The notes under the pieces were generated by a model. It saw nothing but the letters and a program-made list of their open reading frames with translations, did not search any database and was not told where the DNA came from. Below, piece by piece: positions 35,950 to 45,340 of a stretch of DNA of 64,000 bases; within the stretch, counting starts at the first letter, position 1; the number at the start of each line of letters is the position of its first letter. The DNA comes from Vanilla planifolia (lineage: Eukaryota > Streptophyta > Magnoliopsida > Asparagales > Orchidaceae): assembly GCA_023846275.1 (NCBI GenBank), contig CM043878.1:6193501-6257500 (forward strand). Reading direction: 5' to 3'. The position numbers were made by a program, and so were the translations under genes.

Positions 35950-37092
35950 AAGCGGTTTGGAAAAGTTTTAGCGATTGCGAAAAGCTGTCGGAAATTTAAC
36001 GGAAGCTCGGAAGCTCGCCGGAAAAACTGCGGCAAGGTAAGATGGTTCGTTTTATTTTGCTGTATTGGGGTTCTGTTGAGTGGGGGGAGAGTAAGAGAGG
36101 CCGGCCGAATGTTTATTTTCGGCCGGAGACGTAGTGGGTTGCCGAAGGAGTGGCCGGAGTTGTCGGCCGCGAGATGCGGAATATTTTTCCGGCAAATTGG
36201 TCGTCGATGAGTGCGAAAGAAGTCGAAAGGAGCTTGGTAATTCCGGAGAGGGATTCGGGGAAAAGAGAAATTTACCGTGGAAGCGGCTAGAAGCCGCCGG
36301 ACGCGAGCGGCGGCGAGGAGAGAGGGAAGCAGCGACGGGTGAGAAACAAGGATGATCCTGTTTGAACCGGTTCGGGTTAACCGAACCGGAAGGCGCCCGG
36401 TTCGGGCTGAGGCGGAGGAGAGAGAGAGGGAGAGAGGAGCTGTTCAGTCGGCTGAACCGCGGAGCTGAACCGCAGGCCGTTTCAGCGGAGGCGCGGTCCA
36501 GGCGCGGCGAGAAACAAGAGAAAAATTGGGATTTTTGGGGATTTCGGGAAGTGTTTGGCAGGGCTTTTAGAAAGCTTTTCTGCGTGCGCGGTCCAGCGGG
36601 CGGTTCAGTGCCGCGTAAGCCCATTTTTGGGATTATTTTGGGGTGTGTTTGGGAAAGCTTTTAGAAAGCAGTTTTGACTAATAAGCATATTTAAATTAAT
36701 TATTTTTGTATTTTACGGGCTTGTAGGACATCAAGAAGAAGCAGAAGTGAGTAAGACAGTTGGTACAGCAAATTGAGGTAGATAAATTCGTAACCTGTGA
36801 TATAGCACAATAGTATTTATTTATATTTCGATACATGGTTTCTTACGGGCTGCATTACAGTTTTTCTTTACATGACTTTTATCTCATGGCTTGATATATG
36901 TTTTATGGTGTTATTTTCTGATTGAACTGAAAGCATAAAAGATGACAAAAAGGAAATTGAAACAAAAAGCATAATATGAGATAAAATATAATTGGTTGGA
37001 CATATTGATATGGTTTTGGCATATTTATCACATGTGTGACATGATTGGAAAATAAAAATTGAAAATTGGATTCCTGGAGACATTATCCTCAC

Positions 37093-37303
37093 CACTAGGC
37101 CTAGCGGATGAGATCGCAGGGTATCGATCTTCGGATCAGATATCTGCCTAGTGTGTATGTGTACCATGACCTTCGTATATATTGATGACACCAGGCCTAG
37201 CGGATGTGATCGCAGGGTATCAGTACTATACCTGCCTGGTGGCACTAGGCCTAGCGGATGTGATCGCAGGGTATCGGTCTTCGGATCAGATATCTGCCTA
37301 GTG
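37093..37303 (+). repeat. Three structured hairpin repeats in the LTR
   Basis: Units lie at 37,093-37,153, 37,189-37,241 and 37,243-37,303. Each has an outer 8-bp stem: CACTAGGC with GCCTAGTG in units 1 and 3, CACCAGGC with GCCTGGTG in unit 2. A shared bulge (ctagcggatg and neighbours) and an inner stem follow. In units 1 and 3 the inner stem is GGTATC with GATATC, capped by a C(TTCG)G loop on a GATC/GATC or GGTC/GATC stem. In unit 2 it is GGTAT with ATACC. All differences between units keep base pairing, and one is a double compensatory change. Confidence 0.85.
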
Positions 37304-37978
37304 TTATGACTGGATGGATGCCGGCTAAAGGTCATTTGATATGATGATTGGATCCAGAGGATAATGATTCAGAAGGGAATCGGGCCCAGTAAGTATATAA
37401 CATATAAAATAATGGAAATGGAAATTTGGTATACATGTTTATCTGGTTTACTTTTGATACTGCATGACATTTGATAAGAAGGTATTCATATGGTTTATTT
37501 TTCACCGCTTATGAGATGGATTTTGTTTTATCATGTTTCACGGCTTGTCTTTTATATCTGGAGATTTATTTTACTTGGTTACATAATGGATTTATCTGCT
37601 GAGATATATATGTCTCATTAGTGCTTTATCACAGGTCATGTATCCACTACACCGAGAGCTGGGGATTATAATAGTACAGGAGAGGACTATACTCCTGACA
37701 TGTGAGAGGGGATAGATTTATGGTGGGAGTGGATTTGGTTTCATTTTGGTACTTCAGTTTTGTGGTTTATTGTATATATATATACAGTTTAATATACACA
37801 TGTTTTCATTTCAGCTCCATGGTATGGATATGGTTAAAATGTTTTAAAAAATATACCAGATTGGTTCGAGGGTTAGAATTGTCTCACCGTCGGGTCCCCA
37901 CCTAGGCATGGTTTGTCCTCACTCGAGATTATTTCTTATGCAGCATCCTTAATTTACTGTAGTTGGTATTTTTTTTTA

Positions 37979-39401
37979 CACACATGTGATAAATATGCCA
38001 AAACCATATCAATATGTCCAACCAATTATATTTTATCTCATATTATGCTTTTTGTTTCAATTTCCTTTTTGTCATCTTTTATGCTTTCAGTTCAATCAGA
38101 AAATAACACCATAAAACATATATCAAGCCATGAGATAAAAGTCATGTAAAGAAAAACTGTAATGCAGCCCGTAAGAAACCATGTATCGAAATATAAATAA
38201 ATACTATTGTGCTATATCACAGGTTACGAATTTATCTACCTCAATTTGCTGTATCAACTGTCTTACTCACTTCTGCTTCTTCTTGATGTCCTACAAGCCC
38301 GTAAAATACAAAAATAATTAATTTAAATATGCTTATTAGTCAAAACTGCTTTCTAAAAGCTTTCCCAAACACACCCCAAAATAATCCCAAAAATGGGCTT
38401 ACGCGGCACTGAACCGCCCGCTGGACCGCGCACGCAGAAAAGCTTTCTAAAAGCCCTGCCAAACACTTCCCGAAATCCCCAAAAATCCCAATTTTTCTCT
38501 TGTTTCTCGCCGCGCCTGGACCGCGCCTCCGCTGAACCGGCCTGCGGTTCAGCTCCGCGGTTCAGCCGACTGAACCGCTCCTCTCTCCCTCTCTCTCTCC
38601 TCCGCCTCAGCCCGAACCGGGCGCCTTCCGGTTCGGTTAACCCGAACCGGTTCAAACAGGATCATCCCTGTTTCTCACCCGTCGCTGCTTCCCTCTCTCC
38701 TCGCCGCCGCTCGCGTCCGGCGGCTTCTAGCCGCTTCCACGGTAAATTTCTCTTTTCCCCGAATCCCTCTCCGGAATTACCAAGCTCCTTTCGACTTCTT
38801 TCGCACTCCTCGACGACCAATTTGCCGGAAAAATATTCCGCATCTCGCGGCCGACAACTCCGGCCACTCCTTCGGCAACCCACTACGTCTCCGGCCGAAA
38901 ATAAACATTCGGCCGGCCTCTCTTACTCTCCCCCCACTCAACAGAACCCCAATACAGCAAAATAAAACGAACCATCTTACCTTGCCGCAGTTTTTCCGGC
39001 GAGCTTCCGTTAAATTTCCGGCAGCTTTTCGCAATCGCTAAAACTTTTCCAAACCGCTTCTGTATTTAAGGGGATTAATTCACCCGGACTGGACACGTAT
39101 GTGTTGATTTTGCCTTGTACCGACACGTTCGTGATTTTTTTGCAGAACACCCCCTGAACTTTTCCAAATTACAAATCTACCTTCCGCCATCCGATTTTAA
39201 ACTAAATCGGAAATCCTAAATTACAGATATATCCCGGATCTGAAATCCTGAAATTACAAATATATCCAAAACTTTAAAAATTCATAATTAATTATCCAAA
39301 ATTCCAAAAATTACAAACTTACATTGTTGGACTCGTCTCAAAGAGCTCTTTCTATAAAAAAATATAAAAAATACGAATAAAAGAAAACTAGGGCTGTTAC
39401 A
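37979..39401 (-). repeat. 3' LTR of the chromovirus, truncated
   Basis: On the minus strand it starts at 39,401 (TGTAACAGCC) and mirrors 35,604-37,038 with only a few mismatches and small indels. It stops at 37,979, in the middle of the LTR, where the inverted LTR begins. The two 1.43-kb arms and the 940-bp spacer between them form a large inverted repeat. Confidence 0.9.
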
Positions 39402-39415
39402 ATCTTCCCTCCTTA
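39402..39415 (-). other. Polypurine tract
   Basis: On the minus strand GTAAGGAGGGAAGAT directly precedes the 3' LTR start. This purine run primes plus-strand DNA synthesis and confirms the element's direction. Confidence 0.85.
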
Positions 39416-39435
39416 CAAAAATTTCGTCCCGAAAT

Positions 39436-42400
39436 TTAGAAAAGCTCCGGATACTGATTGATCATATCTGTTTCCACTTCCCAGGTAGCTTCTCTTTCTG
39501 TTTGACCATTCCATAGGACTTTAACCATAGGAATGATTTTATTTCTGAGCTTTTTCTCCTGCCTATCAAGTATTCTCACAGGCAGTTCGAGATATGTCAA
39601 ATCCATTTGAATTTCTATATCTGGGTCCATATAACTAAAAACATGGGAGGGATCTGAAACATATCTTCGCAAAGATGAGACATGGAACACATTATGCACT
39701 CCTGACAATTGAGGAGGCAAAGCAATTTGGTATGCCACTTGTCCAACCCTTCTTAGGATTTGGAAAGGACCAATGAATTTAGGCTTCAATTTTCCTGCTC
39801 TTCCAAACCTTATGACACCTTTTGTTGGACTTACCTTAATAAGAACATGTTCCCCCTCGTGGAATTCAACCATTCGATGTTTTGCGTCATAATACTTCTT
39901 TTGTCTGTCCTGAGCTGTTTTTATTCTGTCTTGAATAATTCTGATCTTTTCTGTTGCTTCTTCAACAAATCTAGGACCGAGCAAATTTCTTTCCTTCCCT
40001 TCATTCCAGCACAAAGGTGATTGACATTTTCTCCCATACAGTGCTTCATAGGGTGCCATCCCAATGCTGGACTGATGGCTATTATTATAAGCAAATTCCA
40101 CCAAAGGTAAGTGGCTTTCCCAATCTCCACCAAAATCCAAGATGCAAAGTCGTAGCAAATCTTCCAAGGTTTTGATAGTTCTCTCTGTCTGACCATCTGT
40201 TTGAGGATGAAAGGCTGTGCTAAAACGCAATCTCGTACCAAAAGCTTGATGCACATTCTTCCAGAAGTGAGAAGTAAATTTAGGGTCTCTGTCAGATATA
40301 ATGACTTTTGGAATCCCATGCAATCTGATAATCTGACTCACATATACCTGAGCTAATTTCTCTGCAGAATAAGTAGTTTTAACAGCTAAAAAGTGAGCAG
40401 ATTTTGTTAGCCTATCAACAATTATCCAGATTGAGTCATGACCTGCAGGTGACCTAGGCAAACCAATCACAAAATCCATTGCCACTTCCTCCCATTTCCA
40501 TTCTGGAATAGGTAATGACTGCAACAACCCCCCAGGTTTTTGTTGCTCTCCTTTTACCTGCTGACAAATTAAGCATTTTTGAACCCAGTTAGAAACATCC
40601 TTCTTCAATCCTGGCCACCAGTATTGTTGTCTCAATTCTTGATACATTTTATTCTCGCCTGGATGTATTGAATATCGAGAGTTATGAGCTTCCTTTAATA
40701 ACAAATCCCTAAGTTGTTGATGTGCTGGTATGCATAACCTGCCTTGAAATCTAAGTAAACCAGCCTGGTCCAATTGAAAAGTAGATTCCTGTCCTTCCTG
40801 AACCCTCTGTATTATCTTTTGCAATTCAAGATCTTCTCCCTGATCGTCTTTAATAGAGGCCAACCAATCTGGTCTTACTGATAAGTGTGCCAGCAAAGCC
40901 GTATTTCTTCGAATATCTACTTCTAGTTGTAATTTATCCATCTCAAAAATTAATTGTTTTTCTTCTGTGATAGTCAAAATGCTACTAATACTAGCTTTCC
41001 TGCTAAGAGCATCAGCGACCACATTCGCTTTCCCGGGATGGTAAGTGATTTCCACATCATAATCTTTAATAAACTCCAGCCACCTTCGTTGCCTGAGATT
41101 TAGTTCCTTCTGAGTAAAAATATACTTTAAACTATGATGATCAGTGAAAACCACACACTTAACTCCATACAAATAATGCCTCCAGATTTTTAAGGCAAAA
41201 ACTACAGCTGCTAACTCCAAATCGTGCACAGGATAATTCTTTTCATGTATCTTAAGCTGTCTAGATGCATAAGCAATTACTTTCTTATTTTGCATCAATA
41301 CACAGCCAAGACCTTGCAAAGATGCATCACTGTATATATGATAACCTTCTGTGCCTTCTGGTAATGTTAGAATTGGGGCTGAAACCAATTTATTTTTCAA
41401 TATTTGGAAGCTATCTTCACAAGCTGCATCCCATTCAAACTTTATTGCTTTTCGCGTCAAATTTGTTAAGGGTGAGGCTATTTGGGAAAAGCCTTTCACA
41501 AACTTTCTGTAATACCCAGCCAAACCCAAGAAACTTCTAACTTCTGTTACTGTTGTAGGCCTTGGCCAATCTACAATGGCAGAAATCTTCTGAGGATCAA
41601 CTGAGATTCCTTCTGCACTCACTATATGCCCCAAAAACAAGACCTTGGACAGCCAAAATTCGCATTTAGAGAATTTAGCAAATAGCTGATTTTCTTTCAA
41701 AGTCTGCAATGTTAAATGTAGATGTGCAGCGTGTTCTTCTAGGGATTTAGAATATATCAATATATCATCAATGAAGATAATGATAAACTGATCTAAATAT
41801 TTCTTAAACACGCGATTCATCAAATCCATAAAAGCTGTTGGTGCATTTGTCAGTCCAAAAGGTAGCACTAAAAATTCATAGTGCCCATACCTGGTCCTGA
41901 AAGCTGTTTTGGAAACATCTTCTGTCTTAATTTTCAGTTGATGATATCCAGATCTCAGGTCAATTTTTGAAAATATTGCTGCTCCTTGCAACTGATCAAA
42001 TAGATCATCAATCCGCGGCAAAGGATATTTATTTTTGATAGTAATTTTGTTGATTTCCCGGTAGTCAATACACATGCGAAGACTACCATCTTTCTTCTTC
42101 ACAAACAAAATAGGTGCACCCCATGGGGATACACTGGGTCTGATAAATCCCTTGTCTAATAATTCCTGAATTTGCACCTTTAATTCTTGAAGCTCGGCTG
42201 GTGCCATACGATAAGGAGCTTTGGAAATTGGTTCAGCGCCTGGAATCAACTGAATTTCAAATTCTATTTCTCTATCAGGAGGTAATCCAGGCAACTCTTC
42301 TGGAAAAATATCTAGGTATTCCTGAACAACTGGTACCTCTGTGGGTTTACAAAATTTCATGTCCAAATCCACAATAGATACCAAGCATCCTTCGCATCCT

Positions 42401-42765
42401 TTGCCAAGTAGCTTTTGTGCCTTGAGCATAGATATTAAAGGAATTTTCCTTCCTTGGCCGAAGTAAATTAATTTATCTTCCCCAGGGATTTGAATTTCAA
42501 TCCGCTTTTCATAGCAATCAATTTTCACTTTATGATCAAACAGCCAATCCATGCCAAGAATTACATCAAATTCTGTAATAAGAAGAATATGCAATAATGT
42601 CAAGAATTTTCTTCCCTTGATGTATATCTCTTCTTCAATAAAATTCTCCACTCGGATATTATTTTCATCAGGCATTTTAACCATTAACAGGTCCTTCACA
42701 GGTTGCAACAAGATATCTAGCTGACTCAATATACGAGTGAGAGAAAAGAGTGTGATGCCCCACAA
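39436..42765 (-). CDS. pol: Chromovirus pol: protease C-terminus, RT, RNase H, integrase, chromodomain
   Basis: One open frame of 1,109 codons. Residues 1-75 are the end of the protease (DVILGMDWL at 67-75). RT has the FIDD active site at 331-334. RNase H spans about 476-590, with D480, E517, D542 and D585. Integrase has its zinc site at H694, H701, C731 and C734, and the D764, D825, E861 triad with exactly 35 residues between the last two. The last 50 residues ([21 protein letters not shown]) are a chromodomain. No stop lies inside, so pol itself could be functional. The frame is displaced from gag by a frameshift inside the protease, so a full protein cannot be made by simple readthrough. 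The ATG at 42,765 is only the first Met of the open frame, not a likely translation start. Confidence 0.95.
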   Translation of the reverse strand: MWGITLFSLTRILSQLDILLQPVKDLLMVKMPDENNIRVENFIEEEIYIKGRKFLTLLHILLITEFDVILGMDWLFDHKVKIDCYEKRIEIQIPGEDKLIYFGQGRKIPLISMLKAQKLLGKGCEGCLVSIVDLDMKFCKPTEVPVVQEYLDIFPEELPGLPPDREIEFEIQLIPGAEPISKAPYRMAPAELQELKVQIQELLDKGFIRPSVSPWGAPILFVKKKDGSLRMCIDYREINKITIKNKYPLPRIDDLFDQLQGAAIFSKIDLRSGYHQLKIKTEDVSKTAFRTRYGHYEFLVLPFGLTNAPTAFMDLMNRVFKKYLDQFIIIFIDDILIYSKSLEEHAAHLHLTLQTLKENQLFAKFSKCEFWLSKVLFLGHIVSAEGISVDPQKISAIVDWPRPTTVTEVRSFLGLAGYYRKFVKGFSQIASPLTNLTRKAIKFEWDAACEDSFQILKNKLVSAPILTLPEGTEGYHIYSDASLQGLGCVLMQNKKVIAYASRQLKIHEKNYPVHDLELAAVVFALKIWRHYLYGVKCVVFTDHHSLKYIFTQKELNLRQRRWLEFIKDYDVEITYHPGKANVVADALSRKASISSILTITEEKQLIFEMDKLQLEVDIRRNTALLAHLSVRPDWLASIKDDQGEDLELQKIIQRVQEGQESTFQLDQAGLLRFQGRLCIPAHQQLRDLLLKEAHNSRYSIHPGENKMYQELRQQYWWPGLKKDVSNWVQKCLICQQVKGEQQKPGGLLQSLPIPEWKWEEVAMDFVIGLPRSPAGHDSIWIIVDRLTKSAHFLAVKTTYSAEKLAQVYVSQIIRLHGIPKVIISDRDPKFTSHFWKNVHQAFGTRLRFSTAFHPQTDGQTERTIKTLEDLLRLCILDFGGDWESHLPLVEFAYNNSHQSSIGMAPYEALYGRKCQSPLCWNEGKERNLLGPRFVEEATEKIRIIQDRIKTAQDRQKKYYDAKHRMVEFHEGEHVLIKVSPTKGVIRFGRAGKLKPKFIGPFQILRRVGQVAYQIALPPQLSGVHNVFHVSSLRRYVSDPSHVFSYMDPDIEIQMDLTYLELPVRILDRQEKKLRNKIIPMVKVLWNGQTEREATWEVETDMINQYPELF

Positions 42766-43985
42766 TAAAAAAGAACAGAGACAGGTAAATTTTGCAAAGA
42801 GAGCATACCAGTGATAACATCTGTAGAATGTGGAGCTTCCTGCTGAGTAATAGAATAAATGCGAGCCTGACCTTCCCTGCCTGCTGCCCCACCATGGGCT
42901 GCGCTGCCTGAAGTTGCCATAGATCCACGGCCTCTACCACGGTTCGCACTCCCTCTGCCTCCACTGGTTGGGGTATTGGTAGCTTTCATGTCTGATACTT
43001 TAGGGCAATCTCGTGCCATGTGCCCTATTTCATTACATAAAAAACATTTAATTGGTCGCACAAAATCAAATCTGCACTCCCCTGTATGCCATCTACCACA
43101 ACGCCCACATCGACTGGTCTCACTAGAACCAAAACTAGTCCTACTGGTACTAGGTTCATAAGGTCTGAACCTACTGAATCTGGCATAACTAGTACCCCCT
43201 CCTCGGGAAAAACTGGGACCACCTCTCCTCCCTGTGAGTCTGGATGTAGATCCTGAAAAGCTTCCCTTTTCTCTCCCTCTACTAGTCTCCAATATGCCCA
43301 ACTCCAACTCAACTGTACGGGCACTCTCTAATAATTCTATATAGCTCGTGGTCCGTACAGCCACCAATGCTGCCCGGATATCATCACGCAGACCTCTTCG
43401 AAACATATAACATCGCTGCTCTTCTGGTGTTACCAAGTGAGGTACGTATCTGGCTAGATGTGCAAACTTATGTTCATAGGCAGTGACTGACAGATTTCCT
43501 TGCCTGAGATTACTTAATTCCTCCCTCATCTTGGCTTTAATAGATACTGACATAAACCACTGTTCAAACTCCCCTGTGAATTCTTCCCAGGATATTTCTT
43601 TCATTGGCCGACCCATAAATCTGGTTCTGTGGCGCGAACTCCACCAAAGTTTAGCAGCATCTTTCAGCATAAGCACCGCTAAAACCACCTTCTTGTCTTC
43701 TGGGCAAGACATGCCTTCGAATATAATATTCATTTGATCTAACCAGTTCTCAGCAATCATTGGATCTTCCTCTCCAGCAAAATAAGGTGGATGCATCCGC
43801 TGGAACTGATCCACCACCAGGTCAATAGATGCCTCAGTGACTTGATTACTGGTGCCTCCGATAGATCTCAGCAACGAAACAAGGGTTTGAGCCAACTCTT
43901 GTTGTGTGTCCCCTTGCTGCTCTTTATCGTTGCCCTTATCCATGTTTCCTGACTCAGATCTCTCCTTGGCCTGATTATACTGCAA
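42726..43985 (-). CDS. gag: Chromovirus gag with two zinc knuckles and a broken protease start
   Basis: The 419-residue product has a retrotransposon gag core at about 60-235 ([33 protein letters not shown]). An Arg/Ser/Gly-rich region follows, then two Cys/His motifs: [12 protein letters not shown] at 293-304 and a standard [18 protein letters not shown], at 314-327. From about 373 it enters the protease. The active-site triad position reads Y-C-G-A at 407-410, where an Asp is expected. The frame ends 10 residues later through a frameshift and overlaps the pol frame by 40 bp. The start lies 127 bp after the primer site; a second Met at residue 15 is an alternative start. Confidence 0.93.
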   Translation of the reverse strand: MQYNQAKERSESGNMDKGNDKEQQGDTQQELAQTLVSLLRSIGGTSNQVTEASIDLVVDQFQRMHPPYFAGEEDPMIAENWLDQMNIIFEGMSCPEDKKVVLAVLMLKDAAKLWWSSRHRTRFMGRPMKEISWEEFTGEFEQWFMSVSIKAKMREELSNLRQGNLSVTAYEHKFAHLARYVPHLVTPEEQRCYMFRRGLRDDIRAALVAVRTTSYIELLESARTVELELGILETSRGREKGSFSGSTSRLTGRRGGPSFSRGGGTSYARFSRFRPYEPSTSRTSFGSSETSRCGRCGRWHTGECRFDFVRPIKCFLCNEIGHMARDCPKVSDMKATNTPTSGGRGSANRGRGRGSMATSGSAAHGGAAGREGQARIYSITQQEAPHSTDVITGMLSLQNLPVSVLFYCGASHSFLSLVY

Positions 43986-44112
43986 TCCTATAAAACCAGG
44001 AAGGCATATAGAAATTTATAGCAGAAATAGAAGCTAAAAGTACATATAAGACTACAATGCATGTGCTGTGTAAGTGTCCTCACTCACATTTTTCACCTAA
44101 TCCTGAACCAAG

Positions 44113-44124
44113 GCTCTGATACCA
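44113..44124 (-). other. Primer-binding site for initiator tRNA-Met
   Basis: On the minus strand TGGTATCAGAGC lies three bases (AGG) after the terminal CA of the 5' LTR. It matches the 3' end of plant initiator tRNA-Met across 12 bases. Confidence 0.93.
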
Positions 44125-44127
44125 CCT

Positions 44128-44792
44128 TGTCAGGCACCCCACCTTACCAACTACAGTAAATTAAGGATGCTGCATAAGAAATAATCTCGAGTGAGGACAA
44201 ACCATGCCTAGGTGGGGACCCGACGGTGAGACAATTCTAACCCTCGAACCAATCTAGTATATTTTTTAAAACATTTTAACCATATCCATACCATGGAGCT
44301 GAAATGAAAACATGTGTATATTAAACTGTATATATATATACAATAAACCACAAAACTGAAGTACCAAAATGAAACCAAATCCACTCCCACCATAAATCTA
44401 TCCCCTCTCACATGTCAGGAGTATAGTCCTCTCCTGTACTATTATAATCCCCAGCTCTCGGTGTAGTGGATACATGACCTGTGATAAAGCACTAATGAGA
44501 CATATATATCTCAGCAGATAAATCCATTATGTAACCAAGTAAAATAAATCTCCAGATATAAAAGACAAGTCGTGAAACATGATAAAACAAAATCCATCTC
44601 ATAAGCGATGAAAAATAAACCATATGAATACCTTCTTATCAAATGTCATGCAGTATCAAAAGTAAACCAGATAAACATGTATACCAAATTTCCAAAAATT
44701 ACAAACTTACCATCGTTGGACTCGTCTCAAAGAGCTCTTTCTATAAAAAAAAATATAAAAAATACAAATAAAAAAAAACTAGGGCTGTTACA
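44128..44792 (-). repeat. 5' LTR with a 1.7-kb internal deletion
   Basis: It runs TGTAACAGCC (at 44,792) to CCTGACA (at 44,128), 665 bp. It matches the first 104 bp and the last 550 bp of the full LTR nearly perfectly and lacks the part equivalent to about 35,708-37,418. That loss includes the promoter candidate, GC-rich block and hairpin repeats. TGGAA occurs at both breakpoints (35,703 and 37,419), pointing to deletion between short direct repeats. Without this part the LTR probably cannot start transcription. Confidence 0.9.
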
Positions 44793-44797
44793 ATAAC
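44793..44797. repeat. Target site duplication ATAAC, right copy
   Basis: It is identical to 35,599-35,603. Confidence 0.88.
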
Positions 44798-45020
44798 CTT
44801 GGCCTTCTTGTTCTTCTTCTTATTCTTATTCTTCTTCTTCTTCTTCTTCTTCTTCTTCTTTTCTTTTACATTTTTATTATTCTTCTTTAGCAAATTTGGA
44901 TGCTCATGGCTTGAAGATGAGTCTAAGTCAGTCCAAGTACTAACCATGGCATTCATAACAATGTGCTTCAACTTTATTTTCCTTCTTTTAAATTTTCTTG
45001 CAACACACTTTTTTTAATGT
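44798..45020 (-). pseudogene. Ty1/copia gag relic, right of the insertion, with a (CTT)n run
   Basis: On the minus strand this reads a CYEC half-knuckle trace, then TWTDLDSSSSHEHPN and a lysine-rich tract. The tract is encoded by a CTT/TTC repeat at about 44,815-44,866, so microsatellite expansion has lengthened the basic tail. It is the continuation of the 35,329-35,598 relic across the chromovirus insertion. Confidence 0.6.
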
Positions 45021-45340
45021 TTTGGTTAGGCCATTAGTAATGGATTCTTCTACCTCAGTGTTGTAAAAAGATTCATGTCAAGGTTATTGACAAAAGACAC
45101 CTCATTATTTCAAGGCATATAAGCTTTCTTATATTAGTCAGGGTCTTCCCTTCTATAGTCAATATTAAACTTACTCAACTTTCTAACTCCCATACTTCTA
45201 ATGTTCTCCTGATCCTTCCATTCTTTTTAAATAATTACGTTACATATCCACTGGCCTCTACTTAGTCATCTTTTAACCACATCAAAAAAAGGAGGTCAAA
45301 AACATTTTAGGCTTTCTCCTTCTTTAGAAGGTCCCTTGTT
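45021..45340. other. Diverged sequence, first unit of a 300-bp repeat
   Basis: About 45,140-45,290 aligns with 45,440-45,590 at a 300-bp offset; shared words include cttctc/cttccc, ctaactcccata/ttaactctcata and gttacat. No gene is seen. Confidence 0.5.

Larger units (their letters stand above)
35604..37968 (+). repeat. Extra LTR in inverted orientation (2.37 kb)
   Basis: It starts TGTAACAGCCCTAG and runs almost to the U5 end, stopping about 17 bp short of the terminal CCTGACA known from the right LTR. In order it holds: two ACGTGTC words and a TATA-like site (35,881-35,949); a GC-rich block (36,000-36,660) open in several frames; AAGTGAGTAAGACAG; three hairpin repeats (37,093-37,303); and the U5-proximal end. 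The GC-rich block contains a 190-codon frame on the minus strand (36,052-36,624) that is mirrored at 38,393-38,965 in the inverted copy. I read it as noncoding LTR sequence. A run of nine T joins it to the 3' LTR. Confidence 0.9.
35604..44792 (-). mobile_element. Chromovirus (Ty3/gypsy) insertion with an inverted extra LTR
   Basis: Order from left to right: a + strand LTR (35,604-37,968); a truncated minus-strand 3' LTR (37,979-39,401); polypurine tract; pol and gag on the minus strand; primer site; and a minus-strand 5' LTR with a large internal deletion (44,128-44,792). A perfect 5-bp duplication, ATAAC, flanks the whole unit. A normal element ends in U3 on one side and U5 on the other; here both outer ends are U3 starts (TGTAACAG on the left, CTGTTACA on the right). 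The duplicated LTR parts are nearly identical, so the event is recent relative to everything around it. Confidence 0.9.

Noticed and set aside
36052..36624. 190-codon frame, mirrored at 38,393-38,965, as a possible LTR-encoded protein
   Set aside because: It sits in the GC-rich LTR block that is open in several frames on both strands. It is proline, serine and arginine rich without a domain, and the close match of the two copies reflects recent DNA duplication.
37093..37303. CRISPR-like repeat-spacer array
   Set aside because: Only three units with unequal spacing, inside a plant LTR, with the repeat itself forming hairpins. It is not a CRISPR array.
44113..44124. tRNA-like sequence
   Set aside because: Only the 12 bases complementary to a tRNA 3' end are present, next to an LTR. 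This is a primer-binding site, not a tRNA gene.
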